35,141 nucleotides of DNA from Sandarakinorhabdus sp. (GTDB taxonomy: Bacteria > Pseudomonadota > Alphaproteobacteria > Sphingomonadales > Sphingomonadaceae): positions 1 through 35,141 of the forward strand of contig JAIMJL010000024.1 of the NCBI GenBank assembly GCA_020693225.1, in the 5' to 3' direction. The notes below the pieces were generated by a model. The model saw only the letters and a list, made by a program, of their open reading frames with translations. It had not been told where the DNA came from and did no database searches. Below, piece by piece: positions 1 through 7,907 of the stretch. A program made the position numbers and the translations under genes. How positions within the stretch are numbered: the stretch's first letter is position 1; the number at the start of each line of letters is the position of its first letter.

Positions 1-10
1 GAAACATGCT

Positions 11-2365
11 CTAGAAACCGGCGCGCAGCGTTACCCCGATCTGGCGGCGGTCTGCCCCTTGCACCAGCGGCGCCGGCACGAAGAAATTGACCTGATCGAA
101 GAAGCGGACGCCGGCGACCGGGGTGTCATCGTCAAACAGATTGTTGACGAAGAATTGCAGGGCATAGCGATCGGAGGCGAAGCCGGCGCGCAAATCAACC
201 GTGGTCTTGGCGGCGAAATACTGCAGATTGTCGGCGCGCAGATAGGTTTTCGACTGGTACACGAAATCCACCCGGCCCTCGAATTCATAATTTTCGCTGA
301 CCGGCAGATTCACGCGCGGTGACAGCACGATCTTGTGCTGCGGCACATAGGGCAGCCGCTTGCCATCGAAATCGATCGGCGGGAGCCCGGCCACAATCAG
401 GTTTGCCGCCAGCGAATCGTCCACAAACTGCTTATATTTGGCATCGGTGAAGGTGTAGTTGCCGGTCAGGCTGAAGACATCGCTGAAGCGGGCGGTGAAG
501 TCTGTTTCCACCCCGAAGATGCGCGCCTGGCCCACATTGCAGACATAGGTGCGCTGGGTGGACGAGCCACCAAACGAGGCCGGGTTCTGGCAGGCCACCT
601 GCTGGTCCTGCCAATCGGTATAGTATGCGGCGATGTTGAAGCGCAGGCGATTGTCCAGCCAGTCGGTCTTGGCGCCGACTTCATAGTTCCAGCTGGTTTC
701 CGGATCATAGCTGCGCTGTTCGTCGGTGATGTTCAGGTTGGTATTGAAACCGCCGGTCTTCACACCGCGGGCAACCGAGGCGTAGAGCAGCTTGCCCTCT
801 GCCGCCTTCCAGTCGAGGATCAGGCGCGGCGTCACGAATTCGAACGACTGCTCCAGGTTGAAGATGCAGTAACTTGTATCGGTGGCACAGGGCCGATCCT
901 TGCGAAAATTGGTCGGCGCCTGCCGGAACGTCTGGTCTTCATGCTCGTAGCGCAGTTCGCCGGTGATGTTGAACACGTCGGACGGCCGGAAGGTGACCGA
1001 TCCGAAGGCGGACAGGCTTTCGGTGGTGTTGATCTGGTTCGGGAAACCGAAGGTGTCGCGGCGCGCCGCGGTAATCGGGCTGAGGCTGCGGTCCACGAAG
1101 TTGGAATTGTTGTTGTAGTAGAAGCCGCCGATCAGCCAGTCGAACGTCTGTCCGCCGGGCGAGGCAATCCGCAATTCCTGCGCCACATCGCGCGAGCGGC
1201 CGGTGGACGAGGAGGTGTTGAAGTTGGACTGGCCTTCGGGGAACGGGCGCACGAAGGGGAAGCCGAAGGTGCGGCAGCCGCCTGCCGTTTCGCAGATCGT
1301 GTTGTCACCGTCGAAGGTGTATTCCGTGTTGCGCTGATCGAAGGATGTCAGCGAGGTAATGGTGGCGCCGGCAAGCTCCCATTCGAGTTTCAGATTGCCG
1401 CGGAAGGTATCCCCGCGCTGGCCATAGGGGCCTGCCACCGGATCGGTCAGCGTGTTGACCGTGACCCCGTCACGCGGGATCGACGGCAGTTCACCAGTGT
1501 AGAGGATGTTGGTTGAGGTGCCCGCCGGTGAACCGGCCGGACGGCCCGGATAACTGTTGGTGCGGATCACGCTGGACGGCGGCTGGCCGAGGTCTTCGTT
1601 GCTGTAGGAGGCGCGGACGGTGGCGATGAAATTGTCGCTGGGCTGCACCTCCATGGTGAAGATGCCGCCATAGGTTTTGGCGAAATCCACCCGGCCACCA
1701 TCGATGCCGCTGCGGTAGAAGCCGTCATGCTCGCGATAGAAGCCGCCAACGCGGACGCGAACGATATCGGCCACCGGGCCGCTGACGCTGCCGGCAATCT
1801 TGATGAGGCCGCGATCGCCCACCGTCACTTCGCCGGTGCCGGTCCATTCGTCGGACGGGCGCTTGGTGATGTAGTTGATGGCGCCGGCGAAGGTGTTGCG
1901 GCCATATAGCGCCGACTGCGGCCCTTTCACCACTTCGATCCGCTCAAGATCGTTGAGCTCCAGATCAACGCCTGCCTTGCCGGACAGATAAACGCCATCG
2001 AGGAACACGCCGACGTTCAAGGCACCGAAGGTCTGCGCTGCGCCGCGGATGATCGGCAGCTGGTTCTGCGCGCCGAACAGCGGAGTGTAATTCAAGCCCG
2101 GGGTCAGCTTGGCGAGATCGGCCAGGCGCTCGATCCGGGCCGACTTGATTTCCCGCGACCCGAAGGCGGTGATCGCCAGTGGCACATCCTGCAGCGATTC
2201 ATCGCGCTTGCGCGCGGTCACGATGATGTCTTCGGCGATGAAATCCACCTTGGCAGCTGACGCTTGCGCTGCCCCGGGCGCTGTTTGCGCAGCGGCCCCC
2301 GCCGAGATGACGCCCACCGAGCTGAAAAGCGCCGTTGCCGCCAGAAACAGGAATTTGCTTTGCAT
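11..2365 (-). CDS. TonB-dependent receptor (outer-membrane uptake channel)
   Basis: Predicted outer-membrane beta-barrel that takes up a substrate using TonB/ExbBD energy. The 784-residue protein starts with a signal peptide (residues 1 to about 26, ending in an AGAAAQ-type cleavage region). A TonB-box-like DIIVTARKR follows at about 47-55, then a plug domain with the characteristic VVKGPQSALYGRNTFAG stretch near 145-165. The rest is barrel, and the last residue is Phe, as usual for outer-membrane proteins. Length is normal for the family. The ATG at 2365 has a GGGGAA ribosome site about 7 bases upstream. It lies downstream of, and in the same direction as, the acyl-CoA dehydrogenase operon, 150 bp away and behind its own palindrome, so it is probably the importer for that pathway with its own promoter. 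The siderophore-like architecture does not reveal the substrate; catabolic TonB receptors of sphingomonads share it. Confidence 0.95.
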   Translation of the reverse strand: MQSKFLFLAATALFSSVGVISAGAAAQTAPGAAQASAAKVDFIAEDIIVTARKRDESLQDVPLAITAFGSREIKSARIERLADLAKLTPGLNYTPLFGAQNQLPIIRGAAQTFGALNVGVFLDGVYLSGKAGVDLELNDLERIEVVKGPQSALYGRNTFAGAINYITKRPSDEWTGTGEVTVGDRGLIKIAGSVSGPVADIVRVRVGGFYREHDGFYRSGIDGGRVDFAKTYGGIFTMEVQPSDNFIATVRASYSNEDLGQPPSSVIRTNSYPGRPAGSPAGTSTNILYTGELPSIPRDGVTVNTLTDPVAGPYGQRGDTFRGNLKLEWELAGATITSLTSFDQRNTEYTFDGDNTICETAGGCRTFGFPFVRPFPEGQSNFNTSSSTGRSRDVAQELRIASPGGQTFDWLIGGFYYNNNSNFVDRSLSPITAARRDTFGFPNQINTTESLSAFGSVTFRPSDVFNITGELRYEHEDQTFRQAPTNFRKDRPCATDTSYCIFNLEQSFEFVTPRLILDWKAAEGKLLYASVARGVKTGGFNTNLNITDEQRSYDPETSWNYEVGAKTDWLDNRLRFNIAAYYTDWQDQQVACQNPASFGGSSTQRTYVCNVGQARIFGVETDFTARFSDVFSLTGNYTFTDAKYKQFVDDSLAANLIVAGLPPIDFDGKRLPYVPQHKIVLSPRVNLPVSENYEFEGRVDFVYQSKTYLRADNLQYFAAKTTVDLRAGFASDRYALQFFVNNLFDDDTPVAGVRFFDQVNFFVPAPLVQGADRRQIGVTLRAGF

Positions 2366-2515
2366 GATAGTTCCCCGATGATTTTCCCATTTGTGCGGGC
2401 AGGGGAATAATTTGTCCAGACAACTTGCTCCAAATTGGCAGCAAAATGAGAAAGCCTGTTGCTAAAATGCCGCAGGAGCCGGCTCTGCCGGGTATTTGCG
2501 CCAATCTGCCGAGGT
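2366..2515 (-). promoter_or_regulatory. Intergenic region with palindromic operator candidate upstream of the TonB receptor
   Basis: This 150-bp gap holds an 18-bp dyad at 2409-2426 (AATTTGTCCAGACAACTT), in which 14 of the 18 bases pair symmetrically (7 of 9 base pairs). It sits 44 bp upstream of the receptor start, a usual position for a repressor or activator site. A 10-bp palindrome GAGCCGGCTC at 2476-2485 lies just beyond the acyl-CoA dehydrogenase stop and could form a weak hairpin at the operon end, but it has no long U tract. No sigma-70 hexamers are convincing. The regulator is unknown. Confidence 0.4.
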
Positions 2516-3730
2516 TCAAAGCCCGAGGACGGTCTTGGCGATGATGGTTTTCTGCACTTCGTTGGTGCCGCCGAAAATCGTCCAGGCACGGCCGTTCAGA
2601 TAGGTGGGCGTTGCAAGCTGCGCCTCCCGGCTGCCCACGGGCTCCGGCGCGCTGTTGCCATAAAGCGGGCGCTCCAGTGGCAATTGCAGGCCATACACGC
2701 CGAATACGTCGACAAAGGCCTCATCGATCTTCTGCCGCAGGCTGGAGGCCACCAGCTTCACCAGCGAGGTCTGTGAACCGGGCCGACGCCCGGCTTTCAG
2801 ATCGGCCAGGATGCGCAATTCCGTTGTCTCCAGCGCCAGCGCCTCCAGCTCCAGCGCGGTGATGCGCGCCTGCACGGCATCCAGATGGCCATAAGCGCCG
2901 TTGCTGCCCGATGGCGCACTGCCCGCCGCCTGCCGCAGCTTGGCGATATCCGCCAGCAGGCGCGGCGCGGCACAACTGCCGCCGCGCTCGTTTTCCAGCA
3001 GGAACTTCGCGATCTCCCAGCCCTGCCCTTCTTCGCCGATGCGATATCGGGCGTGGGTTTCGGCATCGTCCAGAAAAACCTGATTCACTTCATGATCATG
3101 GGCCAGTGTGATGATCGGCCGGATGGTGATTCCGGGCTGGTGCATCGGCACCAGAAGAAAGCTGATCCCGGCCTGCTTTTTCACATCCGGATTGGTGCGC
3201 GCCAGACAGAACATCCAGTCGGCATAATGCGCGTGCGTTGTCCACAGCTTCGAGCCGTTGATGCGATAGGTCTGGGTATCCGGATCCAGCTCGGCGCGGG
3301 TTTTCAGGGACGCCAGATCGGATCCGGAGCCAGGCTCGGAATAGCCCTGGCACCATTTTTCGCTGCCATCCAGGATACGCGGCAGGAAGCGCGCCTTCTG
3401 CTCCGCCGTGCCGTAGGCGGCAATCACCGGCGCCACCAGTTTCAGCCCCAGCACGCTGAGCGAGGGCGCGTCTGCCAGTGCGCATTCCTTTTCAAAAATG
3501 TAGCGTTGCACCGGATCCCAGCCGGTGCCGCCCACCTCCTTGGGCCAGTGATAGCCGAGCCAGCCCTTTTCAAACAGGATGCGCTGCCATTCATCGCCGA
3601 TATCTGGCTCCACAAACACTGACGGCGTGTTGCGGGCACCTTCGCGCACATGTTCGGGCAGATTTTCGGCCAGGAACGCCCGCACTTCGTCGCGGAAGGC
3701 GCTTTCTTCGGCGGTGAATCCCATGTGCAT
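2516..3730 (-). CDS. Acyl-CoA dehydrogenase (FadE type, likely catalytic subunit)
   Basis: FAD-dependent alpha,beta-dehydrogenation of an acyl-CoA. The 404 residues show the standard N-terminal helical domain (FTAEESAFRDEVRAFL), the flavin/substrate middle region (QGYSEPGSGSDLASL, near 150) and the C-terminal FGGTNEVQKTI ending. At the MCAD catalytic-Glu position (YEGT in MCAD) this protein has FGGT. The base is therefore probably the Glu in LLENERGG near residue 250, as in isovaleryl-CoA-type and steroid side-chain dehydrogenases (family knowledge; assignment inferred). The start is ATG at 3730 or the in-frame ATG at 3724; a GGGAG lies about 10 bases before 3730. It is one base downstream of the ThuA-like gene, so it is in the same operon. 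A second, shorter dehydrogenase upstream suggests a heteromeric alpha2beta2 enzyme. The acyl chain is unknown. Confidence 0.92.
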   Translation of the reverse strand: MHMGFTAEESAFRDEVRAFLAENLPEHVREGARNTPSVFVEPDIGDEWQRILFEKGWLGYHWPKEVGGTGWDPVQRYIFEKECALADAPSLSVLGLKLVAPVIAAYGTAEQKARFLPRILDGSEKWCQGYSEPGSGSDLASLKTRAELDPDTQTYRINGSKLWTTHAHYADWMFCLARTNPDVKKQAGISFLLVPMHQPGITIRPIITLAHDHEVNQVFLDDAETHARYRIGEEGQGWEIAKFLLENERGGSCAAPRLLADIAKLRQAAGSAPSGSNGAYGHLDAVQARITALELEALALETTELRILADLKAGRRPGSQTSLVKLVASSLRQKIDEAFVDVFGVYGLQLPLERPLYGNSAPEPVGSREAQLATPTYLNGRAWTIFGGTNEVQKTIIAKTVLGL

Positions 3731-3731
3731 C

Positions 3732-4481
3732 TCAGGCAGGCTCCCCTTCGTTCAGGCCCCAAAGCAGGCAGCGGCGCAGGATGCGCGTGTAGACCGGATA
3801 ATTCCAGGCGCAGCGTTCGGGGTGCGGCCAGAAGGGCGTGAACACCGCCACATCATAATGTCCGCGACAGTGGCCCAGGGTGAAATACAGCAGGCTGCCC
3901 TTGCCGTGCGACCGTTCATACAGGATCGGCACCTCGGTTTCGGGCCAATCCGATTGGGTGAAGCCGGTTGCCTCGCCTTCGAAGCGGGTGGAGAGGATGA
4001 TATCGATATCGGCGGTCGTGCGGGTGAGATAAAGCTCGTCCACCACTTCGAAGTCGCGCTCGCCGCGCACCAGAGGATGCTGCGGCTGCTTCACTTGCAC
4101 CTTGAACGGGCCGATCGGCGGGTGTGCCACGAACTGCGTGCCCAGCATCGCCATCACATCCGGCCGCTCGTCGGGCGTGTCCACCAGGCCGGATTCCAGA
4201 AAGCGCAGGATGGAATTGGTGCCGTGCAGCGCCAGCCAGCGCCCGCCGGCATCCAGCCAGGCCTTGATGGCGGCCGCCTCCGCTTCCGTTGGCAGCACAT
4301 CGCAGGTGTAGGTCACCAGCAGCGAGCAGGCTTGCAGCCGATCGATATTGGCGAAATCCATGGCGACTGTGGCGCGGATGCGCGGCTCGTCGGCAAACAG
4401 CTTGAGGATTTCCAGCCGGGCAAAATCGATGTCATGATATTTGCCGGCGGCGACGAAATGCACCTGAACGGGGCCTGCCAT
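3732..4481 (-). CDS. ThuA-like (class I glutamine amidotransferase-fold) protein
   Basis: About 249 residues from the ATG at 4481; the ORF track starts earlier at a TTG (4490) overlapping the SDR stop codon. The fold is recognisable from an N-terminal strand (VQVHFVAAGKYHD), the segment LLVTYTCDVLPTEAE, and GRWLALHGTNSILRF, the family's conserved nucleophile-elbow-like region, in which His-Gly replaces a catalytic Cys. ThuA proteins are linked to trehalose/sucrose utilisation in rhizobia, but most members are uncharacterised and a sugar role is not implied here. It sits between an SDR and an acyl-CoA dehydrogenase with almost no spacing, so it is co-translated with CoA-pathway genes. An accessory or ring-cleavage hydrolase role is possible but unproven. 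Confidence 0.75.
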   Translation of the reverse strand: MAGPVQVHFVAAGKYHDIDFARLEILKLFADEPRIRATVAMDFANIDRLQACSLLVTYTCDVLPTEAEAAAIKAWLDAGGRWLALHGTNSILRFLESGLVDTPDERPDVMAMLGTQFVAHPPIGPFKVQVKQPQHPLVRGERDFEVVDELYLTRTTADIDIILSTRFEGEATGFTQSDWPETEVPILYERSHGKGSLLYFTLGHCRGHYDVAVFTPFWPHPERCAWNYPVYTRILRRCLLWGLNEGEPA

Positions 4482-4486
4482 GGCGA

Positions 4487-5254
4487 TCAATCCCGAATAT
4501 GGCCGGCGCCATCGACTGGCAGCTCGGCACCGGTGGTGAAGCTGGAGCGTGGCGAGGCGAGGAAGAGGATGGCCTGCGCCACTTCCTCCGGCTCGCCGAT
4601 GCGGCCCATCGGATGCGTGGCCGCAAAGGCGGCCTCGGTCGCCTCGCGATCCTCGCCCATCGCGATATAGCGTTCATACATCGGCGTGCGGATGGCGCCG
4701 GGATGCACCGTGTTCACCCGGATCGGAATGCGGTTGCTGGCGAAATGCAGCGCGGCGGATTTGGACGCAGCCACCATGCCGGATTTGGACGCGCAATAGG
4801 CGATGAAGGGCGCCCCCGGACGCATCGACAGCATCGAGGCGATGTTGACGATGGCACAGGGCTTGCCGCTCGCCTTCATCGCCGGGGTGGCCGCCTGCAT
4901 GCCATAGATCACCGCCGAAAGATTGATGGCGAGGTGCCGATCCCAGGCATCGTCTCCCAGCGTTTCGATATCGGCCGGCTCGGAAATCCCGGCGCTGTTC
5001 ACCAGGATGGTCAGCCCGCCAAAGCGCGCCAGCGTGGTTTCCACCGCGCCCTGCCAGCTGGCCCGCGATGTTGCATCCAGCCGCGTTGCAGCGCAGCCTT
5101 CGCCGATGGAGGCAGCGGCCTCGGCCAGCCGCGCTTCATCGATGTCGGCCAGCATCACGCGGGCCCCGTCGGCGTGCAGCGCGCGGGCGGCGGCAAGGCC
5201 GATTCCGCCGGCCGCTCCGGTCAGCAAGGCCACATGGCCATCGAGCATTCCCAT
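4487..5254 (-). CDS. Short-chain dehydrogenase/reductase (SDR)
   Basis: NAD(P)-dependent alcohol/ketone oxidoreductase of 255 residues. The glycine-rich cofactor motif TGAAGGIG is at 12-19, the NSAG-type structural motif (VNSAGIS) near 88, the catalytic Ser lies in the IASM region and the catalytic YCASK is near 155. Asp in LADIDE after the second strand suggests NAD(H) preference. The tail (TTGAELPVDGAGHIRD) is the normal SDR ending. The start ATG at 5254 is 9 bp after the thiolase stop, so it is in the same operon. In a CoA-thioester pathway it could be a 3-hydroxyacyl-CoA or ring-hydroxyl dehydrogenase; the sequence does not decide which. Confidence 0.9.
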   Translation of the reverse strand: MGMLDGHVALLTGAAGGIGLAAARALHADGARVMLADIDEARLAEAAASIGEGCAATRLDATSRASWQGAVETTLARFGGLTILVNSAGISEPADIETLGDDAWDRHLAINLSAVIYGMQAATPAMKASGKPCAIVNIASMLSMRPGAPFIAYCASKSGMVAASKSAALHFASNRIPIRVNTVHPGAIRTPMYERYIAMGEDREATEAAFAATHPMGRIGEPEEVAQAILFLASPRSSFTTGAELPVDGAGHIRD

Positions 5255-5263
5255 ATTCGCTCC

Positions 5264-6406
5264 CTATCGTTGCAGGATGGTGATCGCGGAGACGCCCGGT
5301 GCGCCATAGACATGGCTGTAGGCGGTGCGCGCGCCCGCCACCTGCCGTGCCCCTGCCGTGCCGCGCAGCTGGATCACATTTTCATACACCTGCCGCAGGC
5401 CCGATGCGCCGATCGGCTCGCCGCAGGCCAGGCAGCCGCCATCGGTGTTCACCGGCAAGCTTCCGCCGATCTTCGTGCGGCCTTCGGCGATCCACTGCTC
5501 CTGATCGCCATCGGCGCAGAAGCCGTTTTCCGCCATGTGCATGATTTCCGCGCCGGATTCGGTATCCTGCAATTGCGCCACATCGATATCGCCCGGCCCT
5601 ACGCCTGCCGCCTCGAACGCCGCTTTTGACGCAATCACCGTGGGCGAAGGGCCGCGTTCGATATCCAGCGATGGCGAGAAGACCTCGAAGCTGCCCGGCG
5701 GACGGGTGCGCATGGTGGCGGTTTTCAGCTTTACCGGAACCGCCCCCAACGCCCGCGCCTTTTTCTCCGACGCCAGCACCAGCGCAACGCCACCTTCGGC
5801 CGGCGAGCAGAACATGAATTTCGTCAGCGGATCATTGACCATCTGGCTGTTCAGGATGGTATCCAGATCCACCGGCGTCTTGCGCCAGCTGTGTGGTGCC
5901 AGCGCGCCGTTTTCAAAGGCCTTTTCCGCCACCCGCCCCAGCGTCTGCACGCTGATGCCGTGCTGCTCCATATAACGCCGCAGCTTCAGCGCGAAGAATT
6001 GCGTGGTCAGCATCAGGCCCACTTCGCCCACCCAATCGGGCAGGCCCCAATCTGCCGGTTTGGGATCGAAGCTGCCGCGCGGATGCTTGTCAAACCCCAC
6101 CGCCAGCGCCAGATCTGCCTGCCCCGCCTTGATCGCGGCATAGGCACCATACAGCGCCGAGCCGCCGGTTGCGCAGCCATTGGCCACGTTGATGAACGGC
6201 ACCCCGGTCAGGCCAAGCTCGCTCACCATCGTATCGGCGTTGCCGGCGGCCGAGGAGCCGCCGAAGGCAATCTCGATCTCCGGCCAATCCACCCCGGCGT
6301 CACCCATCGCCTGCCGGGCGGCAAACACGCCCTGCTGCAGGCCGGACATCCCGTCGGTGCGGCCAAACGGGTGAATCCCGGCGCCAATGATGCACACGTC
6401 GCTCAT
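5264..6406 (-). CDS. Thiolase-superfamily / lipid-transfer-protein-like enzyme (thiolase or Ltp2-type aldolase)
   Basis: About 380 residues starting at the ATG at 6406 (MSDVCIIG), not the longer ORF in the track; this start overlaps the stop of the DUF35 gene by 4 bp (ATGA). The N-terminal Cys (ANGCATGG, Cys78) matches the nucleophile position of SCP-x type thiolases. The C-terminal motif reads NTDGGCLACGEPIGASG, where classical thiolases have GGHP, so the His of the GHP motif is Glu here. That substitution and the adjacent stand-alone DUF35 partner resemble non-canonical thiolase-like enzymes that act with DUF35 proteins, including the Ltp2/ChsH2 retro-aldolase of steroid side-chain removal. 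Whether it performs thiolysis or aldol cleavage cannot be decided by reading. It probably carries out the carbon-carbon cleavage step of this operon. Confidence 0.85.
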   Translation of the reverse strand: MSDVCIIGAGIHPFGRTDGMSGLQQGVFAARQAMGDAGVDWPEIEIAFGGSSAAGNADTMVSELGLTGVPFINVANGCATGGSALYGAYAAIKAGQADLALAVGFDKHPRGSFDPKPADWGLPDWVGEVGLMLTTQFFALKLRRYMEQHGISVQTLGRVAEKAFENGALAPHSWRKTPVDLDTILNSQMVNDPLTKFMFCSPAEGGVALVLASEKKARALGAVPVKLKTATMRTRPPGSFEVFSPSLDIERGPSPTVIASKAAFEAAGVGPGDIDVAQLQDTESGAEIMHMAENGFCADGDQEQWIAEGRTKIGGSLPVNTDGGCLACGEPIGASGLRQVYENVIQLRGTAGARQVAGARTAYSHVYGAPGVSAITILQR

Positions 6407-6786
6407 GAAGCCTCCATCGGCGCAAAGGCAAAGGATTGGCGCCCGCCCAGGTCTTCGAGCACCAGCCGGCAGGGCAGCCCCACTTTCAGCGCATCGAAGG
6501 CAAAGCCGCTCAGCCGCGTTTCCACGATCACCTGATCGCCCAGCTGCACATAGGCGATGCCGAAGGGTTCGAACGCCTCCGGCCCGGCATAGGGCGGCGA
6601 TTTCGGCCGGAAACGCTGCACGCTCCACGACCAGATCGTGCCTTCATTCGGCAGCGCAATCGCTTCAAATCGGTCGGCATCGGCCGGCATCGGAAACACC
6701 ACCCGGCCCGTTTCCCGGTCGCGCCCGCCGATCAATTGCGGCTGCGGGCCTGCGGTGAACAGATTTTCGGCAATCTTCGCCATCAT
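6403..6786 (-). CDS. DUF35 OB-fold protein lacking the zinc-ribbon cysteines
   Basis: About 127 residues from the ATG at 6786 (MMAKIAENLF), which overlaps the preceding dehydrogenase stop as ATGA; its own stop overlaps the thiolase start the same way. The segment LIGGRDRETGRVVFP aligns with the usual DUF35 zinc-ribbon entry, where C-x2-C pairs are expected. No cysteines are present there; the only Cys in the protein is in GLPCRL, far downstream. The OB-fold part (GTIWSWSVQRF, then FGIAYVQLGDQVIVETRL) is intact. Known DUF35 proteins bind thiolase-like or MaoC partners and help bind the acyl-CoA, and the coupled thiolase gene fits that. Loss of the metal site suggests the OB fold alone is the partner domain. 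Confidence 0.85.
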   Translation of the reverse strand: MMAKIAENLFTAGPQPQLIGGRDRETGRVVFPMPADADRFEAIALPNEGTIWSWSVQRFRPKSPPYAGPEAFEPFGIAYVQLGDQVIVETRLSGFAFDALKVGLPCRLVLEDLGGRQSFAFAPMEAS

Positions 6787-7907
6787 GCCGCCTTTGCCCA
6801 GAGGGCTGCCGCGCAATCGGGATCGCCCCACAGCCGCGACAGGAACTGGATTCGCTTCAGGCCATGGCCCACCAGCAGCTCGTCGGTCACGCCCATGCCG
6901 CCATGGAATTGCACCGCTTCATGCGCCACCTGTCGCGCCGCGTCGCTGATGAAAAGCTTGCTGCCGGCGATCGCCCTTGCGCGATCCGCATCCGCTGCAA
7001 GCGCCGCGCGATACAGCATCGATCGCGCCTGCTCCAGCGCGACATAGCAATCGGTCAGCCGGTGCTGCACCACCTGGAAGCTGCCCAGCGTCTTGCCGAA
7101 CTGGCTGCGTGTTTTGACATAGGCGAGCGTAGCATCGAACAGCAGGTTGGCGATGCCCAGCATCTCGGCTGCCGCCGCCAGCCAGGCCTGCTGCACCGCG
7201 GTTTCGAGGCAGCGCAAGGCCCCTGCGGCGCCAAGCCGGGCGCTTTCGGGCACCAGCACATCGCGCAACGAAAGCTCGATTGCCACCTGGCCATCCACCG
7301 CCCGCCAGGGCCGCCGATCCAGCTGTGCGGCGTCAGCCAGAACCGCGAACAGCGCAATGCCCATGGCATCGCGCATATCCCCCTCCACCCGCGCAGACAC
7401 CAGCAGCAGATCGGCCGCCAAGCCCTGCCAGACCGCCGCCTTGCTGCCGCTCAGCACCCAGCCGTCGGCGGTGCGCCGGGCGCGCGTTTCCACATGTGCC
7501 AGATTATAGCGCCCCGCTGCCTCGGTGATGGCGAGCGCCGGCAGGCAATCGCCCGCAATGATGGCGGGCAGCAAGGCCTCGCGCTGCGCGACCGTGCCGG
7601 CCATTGCCACCAGCGCGCCGCCCGGCACCAGACATTCGGCAAAGGGTTCCACCGCCAGCGCCTGGCCCAGCGGCTCGGCGACTGCGATCAACTCCACCGG
7701 CCCGCCGCCGAGACCGCCATCGGCTTCGCCAAAGGGCAAGGCGGTAAGGCCCAGATCGGCCAGCGCGGACCAGCCGGCGCGATCGAAGCCGGCAGGGTGC
7801 GCGCGATAGCTGCGCCGCTTCTCCAGATCGCCACCATAGCGGGCGGCGCAGAACCGCTCCACCGATGCTTTCAGCAGCGCCTGCTCTTCGGTCAGATCGA
7901 AGTTCAT
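6783..7907 (-). CDS. Acyl-CoA dehydrogenase (second, shorter subunit)
   Basis: About 374 residues from the ATG at 7907 (MNFDLTEEQALLKASV), overlapping the P450 stop as ATGA; the longer ORF start has no support. Family features are the N-terminal helical segment, ALAITEAAGRYNL in the flavin region, SQFGKTLGSFQVVQHRLTD near 280, and QFHGGMGVTDELLVGHGLKR near the end. The C-terminal HGG-TDE-VGH signature is typical of one partner of heteromeric dehydrogenases in steroid-type side-chain oxidation, which pair with a subunit ending in GGTNEVQ like the one at 2516-3730. I infer that these two genes encode one alpha2beta2 enzyme although five genes lie between them. A homomeric enzyme is the alternative. 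Confidence 0.88.
   Translation of the reverse strand: MNFDLTEEQALLKASVERFCAARYGGDLEKRRSYRAHPAGFDRAGWSALADLGLTALPFGEADGGLGGGPVELIAVAEPLGQALAVEPFAECLVPGGALVAMAGTVAQREALLPAIIAGDCLPALAITEAAGRYNLAHVETRARRTADGWVLSGSKAAVWQGLAADLLLVSARVEGDMRDAMGIALFAVLADAAQLDRRPWRAVDGQVAIELSLRDVLVPESARLGAAGALRCLETAVQQAWLAAAAEMLGIANLLFDATLAYVKTRSQFGKTLGSFQVVQHRLTDCYVALEQARSMLYRAALAADADRARAIAGSKLFISDAARQVAHEAVQFHGGMGVTDELLVGHGLKRIQFLSRLWGDPDCAAALWAKAA

Noticed and set aside
335-1516. 393-residue plus-strand ORF opposite the first TonB receptor
   Set aside because: Antisense shadow of the receptor, no recognisable domain.
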